From contig JALGPY010000001.1 in NCBI GenBank assembly GCA_023055425.1, forward strand, positions 113,689,057-113,753,056: a stretch of 64,000 nt of DNA. The letters run 5' to 3'. This DNA comes from Linanthus parryae (taxonomy: Eukaryota > Streptophyta > Magnoliopsida > Ericales > Polemoniaceae). Of the stretch, positions 55,910 to 64,000 are shown one piece after another (position 1 is the stretch's first letter; each line of letters starts with the position of its first letter). Position numbers and translations under genes: made by a program. Below the pieces are notes generated by a model. It was not told the DNA's origin, made no database searches, and saw only the letters and a list, made by a program, of their open reading frames with translations.

Positions 55910-56071
55910 ATGGCTGTCGAAACCGAGGCCACCGACTTCGCCTCCCGCGCCGACACTGATATCAACTGGGACAGGTCTCTCTTTCTCTCTCCAATTGCAT
56001 GCACCCTGTACATAGTTATATGTAAAATCTAGATACATAAGTACAGCAAAAGCAATTCTTGGAAGTTTTTA

Positions 56072-56124
<53 letters not shown>

Positions 56125-58733
56125 GGGCGTTTGTTGTTTCCTCTGTATAGACCTGTACAGAAGTACATAAATGTGATTCTTGAAGGGTCGTGTGTTTCTT
56201 CTAGATGGGTTTGTATCTATCTGGTAAATGTTTGGTACCATATGTGAAATCTAGATAAAGAGGTATGTGCATGTGTGGTTCTTAAAGGTCGAGTGATTTT
56301 GTTTAATGGGGTTTACCTATATGGTGTTTGCTTGACACCATATGAGTTCTGTTTTTACTATGGAATGTGGTTGAATGTTGATCCGGTGGAACATATGTAA
56401 TGAGATCATGTATGTGTGTTTCTCTGTGGGCGATGACTGGTTCCATCTCGAATAGTTTGCATCAATGAATATTGTAGCAGACCTTAAGCTTCCCTTATTA
56501 GTGCCTGAACACTATAGCTTGTCTTACTCCTCATACCTAGAAATAAGATGGGTTTCAATATCCATTTTGGGGGGAGTTGAAGGTAATTTTCGGGATTAAG
56601 TGTGAGGCGAATTCAATAGAAAATGCAGACATACACTGTGATCATTCTGGTTTTAAGCAAATAGATGCTAAGCGTGTCCTCAACTAGCCTAGTGGCTCTG
56701 AAGTTAGTAAGCTTAAATCATTGGGCTTTTCAGTAAATAGTAAGCCTTGGAACACAGGGTTTAACACTCGGGTCTGGCGCTTCGTCTAATAAGCAAGATC
56801 TTTTCCCAAGTAAGTCAGTCGTCTTTCACCCTTTCTTCTTTTAAGCTAAAGAGCTCATACTGAACTGTTATACCAGAATGATAACTAATTTACATAGCAT
56901 TTGCCGCTCTTTTCCCCTCTTTGATTCCTTCATAAATCATAATCTAAAATTGGACCTCCATTGTATAGATAAGTCAACTTCTTCCTTCTTAAGCCATATT
57001 TAGCTTTCGTTCCCATTATTTTCTAGAACCCTTCAAGGATGGCTTTCTGATTATGTATACCTCATGGAAATTGCTGTAACATTTCCAAACCCTATATAGC
57101 TTACCATTTTCTTTACATCTCAGGTTGGATAAGACAAAGTTTCATTTAATTGGGGCTTTTCTTTTCACTGCTCAGTCAGCATTACTGCATCCAACGGCCG
57201 TCGTAAAAACCAGAATGCAAGTAGATGGTGCTGGGCTCTCTCACATGGGTGGGATATCTGTATGCAGACAAATCTTGAAAAGTGATGGGATCTCCGGTTT
57301 CTTCAGAGGCTTTGGCACTTCTGCTATTGGATCATTGCCAGGTCGGGTGCTGGCTTTGACTTCACTTGAAGTATCAAAAGACATGATGCTCAAGTATACC
57401 GAGGGTTTGAATATGCCCGAAGCCACTCGCGTTGGTATCGCAAATGGAGTGGCAGGCATGTTCTCAAATTTAGTTTCATGCATATACTTTGTGCCTCTCG
57501 ATGTGGTAGGTAAATTTCTCAACCCTTCTCGAATTGGCATATTTTTCTCAGAGATTTATCTTTGAATCTTGTATTCACATAAGATCTTGTATGATGAATG
57601 TCCCTTGAGCTCCATATCACCAATGGACTTTATGAGTTGAAATAAATCTCCTTAAACCACTGAATGACAATGATTGTGTTGTTTATGCCTATTTGTTCGT
57701 ATGCATAAATCTATATGCAAGATTTCGAGTTCAATGAGCTAAAAGACTTCCATAAACTGTTAAAACCATTTCTTATGTACACGAACTTTACATATTATCC
57801 TTTTTCGTTGATCGCAGACTATCCAGAGGCTTATGGTACAAGGACTTCCTGGGGCTACTTATTGTAATGGACCTTTTGACGTGGTGCGTAAAGTGGTAAC
57901 CACTGAAGGAATTCGTGGCATGTATCGAGGATTTGGTTTGACAGCTCTGACCCAATCTCCAGCTTCTGCACTTTGGTGGGGCGCTTACGGTGCTGCTCAG
58001 CATGTCATATGGAGGTACATTACCCTATCATCCTTAAAGGCTAATATGAGTTGATTCATTATGTTTTTCAAACTAAATGTTAGTTTTTCCTTGTTTGTTG
58101 TTGATTTCATTCATCAGGAGTTTAGACTATGTTGACCATTCAGATAAGAAGCCGTCCCATATGGAGATGGTTACAGTGCAGGCTACTGCAGGAATGTTAG
58201 CAGGTGCAGTTTCCTCGGTTGTTACTACTCCTATAGATACCATAAGGACACGACTTCAGGTACCATATTTTCTTAATCTTACTTGCCTTGCCTTTACAAT
58301 GGCACCAAGTTGTATTGGATAACTCTTCAACTTTGAAGATATTTATTTTTTGTTCCGATTTGTTTATTGAAGGTTATTGACAATTATGGTGCTGGAAGAC
58401 CATCGGTCATGAAGACTGCAAAATCACTTGTTAAAGAAGATGGATTTTGGGGTTTCTACAGAGGATTTGGACCGCGCTTCTTGAATATGTCCCTCTATGG
58501 GACTACAATGATCGTCACCTACGAACTGATAAGTACGAAGTTCACCTTAATTTTGTTTCCAGTCTTCTACTTTTGTGACCATGGAAGAAGTATCTTGAAC
58601 TTCATTACTTTTTCCATGATTTACATTTTGAACGAATTGGGTCCTCTCAGAAATTTCATGTATACGGGGATGTAGCAGCGTCAAAGATACCTGTGTCTGC
58701 CCTTGCATCGTTGTTTCAATAAGTGTATGCTAG
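55910..58733 (+). CDS. mitochondrial carrier family protein, SLC25A44-like
   Basis: Six exons by GT-AG splicing: 55910-55974, 57124-57505, 57818-58014, 58118-58259, 58373-58532 and 58651-58733, giving about 342 residues, normal for the family. Three repeats of a mitochondrial carrier are seen: repeat 1 with HPTAVVKTRMQVDGAG, repeat 2 with VPLDVTIQRLMVQG, repeat 3 with TTPIDTIRTRLQV. Each repeat also has an FRGFG- or YRGFG-type motif, and WWGAYGAAQH lies in the matrix-facing region. It resembles the plant homologues of human SLC25A44, an inner-membrane carrier; the plant substrate is not settled. Intron 1 is long (1.15 kb) with a 46-base T-run. The last exon's frame gives an unusual Cys-rich tail (IKISCIRGCSSVKD), so the final 25 residues or the last acceptor may be wrong. 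Confidence 0.9.
56076..56121 (+). repeat. poly-T run in intron 1 of the carrier gene
   Basis: A run of 46 T. It could be the relic of a minus-strand retroposon tail or a simple slippage repeat; no flanking duplication is clear. Confidence 0.9.
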
Positions 58734-60968
58734 CGATGCTTTCCTGTTCCTTCTTGGGGGTTATTGATTTGTTTCTTTGGTCTTTTGCTTGGTTGCTCTG
58801 CCCAGAGAGATTGTCTATAAAGCAAGGATAATGGATGTAAGCTGGAGAAACCCAGAAGTGGGCGGTCAGAAAGCGGTGAACTCAATGTTTTTACTATGTC
58901 TTCTGATGCCAACATGACGAGAACACTGTGATGTATTGTGATGTAATTGTTCCTCGGAGGAGAAGAAGTCACTCTGATTCCATTGATTTGTTCAGCCAAG
59001 CCCAATCTGTCTCTCTCGCCATGAGGAGGCCAAGTTAAGTTGTTGAAAGCAAATAGAGAGCTTGATAGTTTCTGTCAGTAGTGTCCGTAAAAACATCATG
59101 CTAGTGTTGAGAAGATGCGAAATGTATGTTCAGTTCATTCATGGGGATCGTACATGATATCAATTAATAAGGTGCCCCGCATGAACTTTCAGCATCTCGA
59201 AATTGCATCTCTCTTAATGGTTAATTTATGTGGCTCCTTAGTAATCGTCGTTTCTTTACTTTTTTTTTTTTTTTTTAGAAATCTCAGATTTTCTTCACTG
59301 ATGTGGAAAGATGTCTTATTTAAATTATTAGTTTTGATAATAAATTTAGAGAACTGCTTTTGCTTTTTGGAACTTTCTTTCCCGGTGATTCTGGTTATTC
59401 TCTTACAAATGATTTTATTTTCACAATAAAAAATTGACAATAAAAGAACTCTCCCCTTCCTATGAGGGAGACCCAATTCTTTTGATACCCATCAAAGTCA
59501 ACAGTGGAAATCAACTGACAGACTGGGAACTATAAAGAATTGTGTGATTTGAAAAATGGAAATCTGCTCGAGCTCATCAGTTGACTTGCAATGGATGGTA
59601 TTAGTTGGGGAAGCTTCATCCCCTGTGGGTCAAGAAAGTCGTCGGTTAGTCTCGACTTTAAACACCCATATTCATCGATACCCCGGCGTTGAATACTGCT
59701 ACGCCACCGTCCTCCGGTCGTCAACGACGGCGACTCTTACTGGTATGCTCACTCAGCTCCACCCCTCTTCTGCTCAATACTGGTTTCTGAATACTCGTTC
59801 TGTTTTGGAACTTCTTGTGCTCAATACTGGTTCTTGAATGCTTGAAAATTTCTGGGCTTGTGGGCTGATTACGGATGATGAGTAATTTTTCTCATTAGGT
59901 CACTTTTGAAGGATATGGGTCTTTGTCAGCTTTTAAATTTAACTTTTTACTACCTAATACCAAATCAAAACATGTTCACTCTCCTAAATCATACCCAAGA
60001 AAATGCATTAGAGAGTTCATATTTATTTCGATATGTTCCACTTCCAGCAGATGTTTGATGTAATGATGTGGTAACACAATTTAAGGTCTGGAATCAGTAT
60101 TACCATGCGGGGATTGAACCTGAATAAGCTTATTAAGATTTCAGGATAAGTAGTTATGAATTTATTATGATCAAGCTCAGTTTAATTTGTTTCCGTCTGT
60201 GATGCAAGACCAAGTTAGATAGAAGCCATGATGTGATGAGATTAGAGTTTTCAGCAAATTACGATACTAGGACATGTTTCTAATTTCGGTGTTTAATCTG
60301 TTTCTGTTCCTTCCATCCTGTTTGGTAGTTTTCAAAGTAATGTTCTTACAAAGCCGTCATATGACTTACAGTACATGAACCGGACTCCTGGAGTTCATAC
60401 AAACTCATCTTTAGTTTGAATTCTTGATGACTAGTGAAAGTCTTGGCCGTATCATTCAATGGTATGCGAGTTACATGGATAAATCTACAATATGCCGCGG
60501 ATCCCATGTTTGTTATCATATGCAGAAGTCATGAGTGTTTTGTAGAACTTGTTTGAACAACATACCATTTCAATACCGGCTTCATGAATACTCAAATTCA
60601 GTCTGTTTCTTGTGGTTCTTCATAAATCTCTGTATATGCGTGTGCGTGAGCCTGCGTTTATACACCGGTTAACTGGACTGGTTCATAGTTTTCTGAACTC
60701 AATATAAAATATCAAAATGAATGTACTGGATGGTGTGGAATTCTCTTGGCTTCTAGCTCATGAACATGTCTGGAAAGAACTTAAGATATAATTCCTTCTA
60801 TCTCCCCCACATTTCTTTTTATCTACCTCACATTTCTGAGCTTCAGTTTTTACTTTGACTCTTGAGCTTTCATAGCCTTCTTTCCATTTATACCCAGTAG
60901 TGTACTTTTACGACTTTATATAATGTAACTTTACTTTGTAACAATTGTTGGATTGATCAGATTGACAG
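58734..60968. other. 3' region of the carrier gene and leader of the ARF-like gene
   Basis: 58734-59050 is the probable 3' untranslated region. A stretch at 59556-59741 (CpG-rich, ending at a GT donor 'ttactggtatgctc') may be a non-coding first exon of the ARF-like gene, with a leader intron reaching an acceptor just before the ATG at 60969 (ttgatcagattgacag). I see no other gene or element. Confidence 0.4.
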
Positions 60969-63900
60969 ATGGGGTGTTGCTTCACTAAGCTCTTCGACAA
61001 CGTGTTTGGTAGCAAAGAAATATATCTTGTTATGCTTGGTCTTGGTTATGCTGGAAAAACGACAATTGTTTACAGGCTCCAGTTGCGTGAAGATGTGCCC
61101 TTCGACGTAACAGTTGGTAAGCTTAGGCCAAAAGAAATCCACCCTGCAGTACGGTTCTTGTTCTCTTCAACAGTAATATTCATGTGCAGTGGAATGTTGT
61201 CTCTCTAATTGTAGGTTTCTTTTATTAAAGGGCCTCATGCATCACCATTGGGCAGGGTTCAATCCGCATACTGTTACGTACAAGAACAAGAGTCTTATGG
61301 TGTTAGATGTTGGCGGTCAATTCAAGGTAGGATCTAAATCCAGCCTCCACGTCAATATTGATGTTTCCCTTTGAAGACTCTCATTTTTCGTTTCTAGATG
61401 GAGTGTGTGTGTGTGTGTGTGTGTGTGAGTGTATGACAACATTCGATACATGTGTGGCAATAGAATTGACTGATAAGTTGCCCGCACATTGTGGTAGACT
61501 TCCTATGTCTGTCCACCACTATCATAAATCTATATACTAAATGAGCTCCCCTTTTACAATTCATGGGAGCTCAGTGACCAAATTGTAGCCATTAGATCTT
61601 TGCAAGATCAATGGTGGAAAATAGTGGGAAAGTTTTGAAGTGGGCTCTGCCCGTAGTAAGATACCTATTTTGAAAAGGCCTTTCTTGAACTGTTAGATGT
61701 ACAACAAGATACTCTTCATGGTCAAAAGCTTGCATCTTGGACATGTCATTAAGTGCGCAAGGCCTTTCCAGTTTTCGTACAAGTAATTCAAGGAGAAGAC
61801 ATGTTAAGTAGTCATTCATGATTCACGTTTGACATCCTACAAGCAAGTGAGTGTAACTTGCACGGCTACTTTACTAGAACTGGTGTAGTTAATACATTTA
61901 AGAATTACCTGTGCACACAAGCTTTGTGCTTTAGTAGGTTGTTCGGTGTGTGCTACACTGATAGTCTGATACGGAAGAAACTTGAGGAGGCAAAAGGTGA
62001 GGAATAGTGGAACATATCCTTTCTTCTGAAAAACTGGAAGGGCGAAAAGTTAACCTAGGCATTTCATTGCTGTCGGAACCTATGTGGACAAACAAGAGAG
62101 TGGAAAAATCATGTTGCTTCGTCATTCTTTCGTAGTTTACTCTATATTGGTAAAGCAATGCATAGTAGTTAGTTTCTTCTGCTTTTTCCTGTTTTTCTAC
62201 ACTGAAAAGGAAGCTACTAAAAGTAGAATTTAACTCTTTGTGCTAACACTGAATATTTCTGAAGAGTTGGTTGATCTGTTTATCGCCATTGATCGCATCA
62301 TTAGGCTGCTCCTCCGTGGAAGTGAAATCACAGACTTTAAGCAAATGAGTGGAATAAATTATACTTGTTTCTCATATACCGCCGCATTTGGATGCGATAT
62401 AAGCAACATTTACAATTTATCGCCCCTTCTCATTTTTGCCTAAAACCTTATACTTACCACCTAGGAGCCAGTACAAGAAGTTTGGGGGATAGAGTGGGTG
62501 TTGGGAAAGACTAAAATACCCCCTAACAAATCTAATAGTGACCTCAATACCCTCATTCGTTCAGGAACCTCCTAGTTCACATATCACATCTTATCCTACC
62601 TTATACCCTGCCTTGCCCAAACACTGAAAAATAATTTTTTTATATCGAATCTTATTCCAGTACAATCATATCCTGCCTCATATCCCGGTATATGCCTGGT
62701 ACACCTCTTTCTTATACCTTACCCAAAAAAAGGATTCTAAGCACAAGCTATAAATGCCTTTTCTGGTACTTGAAAATATCATAAACTATTTGGTCTTATA
62801 TGAGAGAAGCCTGGACACCTGGTGGTTGGTAAAGTTATCTTTTGTAGCATGCATAATCAAACAGCCTATCAGCACAGTGGTCTTGTAAAATTTACTCATT
62901 TAGCACACCTTACATATACTGAAGAGAGATTCCAGAGATGACTACATGCACTTACAACAAGCTAATTGAATCTTCTGAGGCATGCCTTGATACAGTAGAT
63001 ATGCTGACCTGTCACATCTAAGATCTGATTTTATACTTTCACATTAGTTCCAATGCGAGATCCTGATATGTTCATATCTCTTATCTAAAATTCTATTATC
63101 ATATGTAAGATCTGAATTTAAACATTCATAAAAAGATTTAAAGGTCACATTTTCTTACGCTTGTGATTGAATCTAGGGACACCCAATTAATTCTGACAGG
63201 CTTTTAAGCCTTTGAGACTCTTACCATATCTTCCTTTTTACGGAAACTTAGTTGTATGCATTCCTTAGGAAGAAATAGGCCGTTCTATGTCTGGTTTGGG
63301 CTTGGGGCTCGAGTTGTTGAACAGCTAGTTTTGCCCTCATCTCCCATTAAATTTGGATATGAATGTTTTTGATCAATTATAACAGCGGCTTAAACTCTTG
63401 TTTTGAATGGTCACAGAGGGGCTTAAACTCTTGTTTTGAATGGTCACAGACAGGGGATTTAGCAAAAGCCTACTTCGGCAACATGCCAGGTCTAATATAC
63501 GTGGTTGACTCGACCAACCGAGACCGTATAGCCGAGGCAAAAGAAGATCTTCATATGTTATTAAAACAGGTGTAAATCCTATATTCTAACTTTTATTATT
63601 CGATGTGACAAAATAGTTTTTTTTTTTTTTTTTTTTTGGCTGAGTTGCAAAAACTAAATGATAAATATCTTTGGTTGGTTCAGTTAAAGGATATGGTCGT
63701 GCTCGTGTTTGCAAACAAGCAAGACTGTGCTAACGCAATGTCTCCTGCTGAAATCACAGATAAGCTCGACCTCCATTCTATCCAGCAGCAGCGCTGGTAG
63801 TTTATAAGATATCTTTTGCCTTCATTTCCCTCACTCTGATCCTGAACATGAAACAACTGATCATGGTGATTTTTTTTGCAGGCATGTTCAAGGCTCGTGC

Positions 63901-64000
63901 GCCATATTTGGCCAAGGCTTGTATGAGGGAATGGATTGGCTTTTAGACCACATTACCAGCAAAGTAAGTCAAATATGTAGTCGTATGCAATTTTCTGCAG
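60969..64000 (+). CDS. divergent ARF-family small GTPase, 3' end beyond window
   Basis: Exons 60969-61116, 61256-61326, 63450-63569, 63684-63796 and 63882-63963, all phase-consistent with GT-AG introns; the last few codons lie past 64000. The product is an ADP-ribosylation-factor-like GTPase for membrane traffic. It starts [16 protein letters not shown] (Gly2 suits myristoylation). P-loop GLGYAGKTT and switch [15 protein letters not shown] are near canonical. Base recognition is by NKQD, and the C-terminal box reads [17 protein letters not shown]. Switch II is unusual: after DVGGQ it reads [11 protein letters not shown] where ARFs have DKIRPLWRHYF, so residues that contact GEFs and effectors are lost. 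The first W of the WDVGGQ motif is also L. The reading frame is intact, so it is more likely a fast-evolving paralogue than a pseudogene. Confidence 0.87.
61402..61427 (+). repeat. (GT)n microsatellite in intron 2 of the ARF-like gene
   Basis: About 13 GT units shortly after exon 2. Confidence 0.95.
63384..63449 (+). repeat. 33-bp tandem duplication carrying the exon 3 splice acceptor
   Basis: The phrase GGCTTAAACTCTTGTTTTG, then AATGGTCACAG, occurs twice in a row, with acceptor AGs at 63416 and 63449. They are 33 bases apart, so use of the first would add 11 residues ([11 protein letters not shown]) in frame. Confidence 0.9.

Noticed and set aside
59556..59837. A 93-codon plus-strand ORF upstream of the ARF-like gene
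   Set aside because: It resembles a non-coding first exon and runs past a good donor site into intron; no protein family recognised.
1..64000. tRNA, rRNA or microRNA genes
   Set aside because: I looked for cloverleaf cores and conserved rRNA text and saw none; the tRNA-like strings are primer-binding sites of retroelements.

Overview
This is nuclear DNA from a flowering plant, very probably a eudicot. The evidence is plant-type LTR retrotransposons (Ty1/copia, Ty3/gypsy), plant L1-like LINEs, GT-AG introns and three plant host genes. I cannot name the species. About three quarters of the window is nested or truncated retroelements; the host genes lie at 18.5-19.8 kb and 55.9-64 kb.

Layout. 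1-1942: the 3' end and LTR of a gypsy (Athila-like) element that landed inside a copia LTR. 1943-10319: that copia element (copy A), minus strand, decayed. 10.3-14.6 kb: no genes; a SIRE-type LTR relic and a likely MITE. 14620-18149: a complete 3.5-kb non-autonomous copia element with a 5-bp target duplication. Its interior holds an array of about 25 stem-loops with different stems and a nearly constant CNGAA loop. 18522-19847: an intact GT47 (MUR3-like) glycosyltransferase gene. 20.2-26.4 kb: fragments, namely a long-inverted-repeat element, a Tork-like copia 3' end, a 1.7-kb retroposon with a 15-bp target duplication, and LINE pieces.

26385-41699: a young, complete 15.3-kb Tat-lineage gypsy element on the minus strand, with a CCCAG target duplication and LTRs differing at about 2 of 626 positions. 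On its minus strand it carries gag-protease, RT with two RNase H domains, and an integrase with a duplicated N-terminal zinc-binding module. On its plus strand it carries a multi-exon antisense gene encoding a plant mobile domain (PMD) and a coiled-coil tail, with its own likely promoter. A block of about nineteen 55-bp tandem repeats lies beyond pol. gag, pro and pol share one reading frame, broken by two TGA codons and one frameshift.

41.9-55.6 kb: a pile of broken elements. It has a copia LTR plus leader (copy B), a minus-strand SIRE-like 3' half with an extra ORF, an inverted-repeat junction, a plus-strand copia gag-pol relic (copy C), and a minus-strand LINE joined to copy C at a 6-bp microhomology. 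55910-58733: a six-exon mitochondrial carrier gene (SLC25A44-like). 60969 to the right edge: a divergent ARF-like GTPase gene with a tandemly duplicated 3' splice site in switch II.

The three host genes have no evident functional link to one another; the rest of the window records successive retrotransposition, nesting and deletion.
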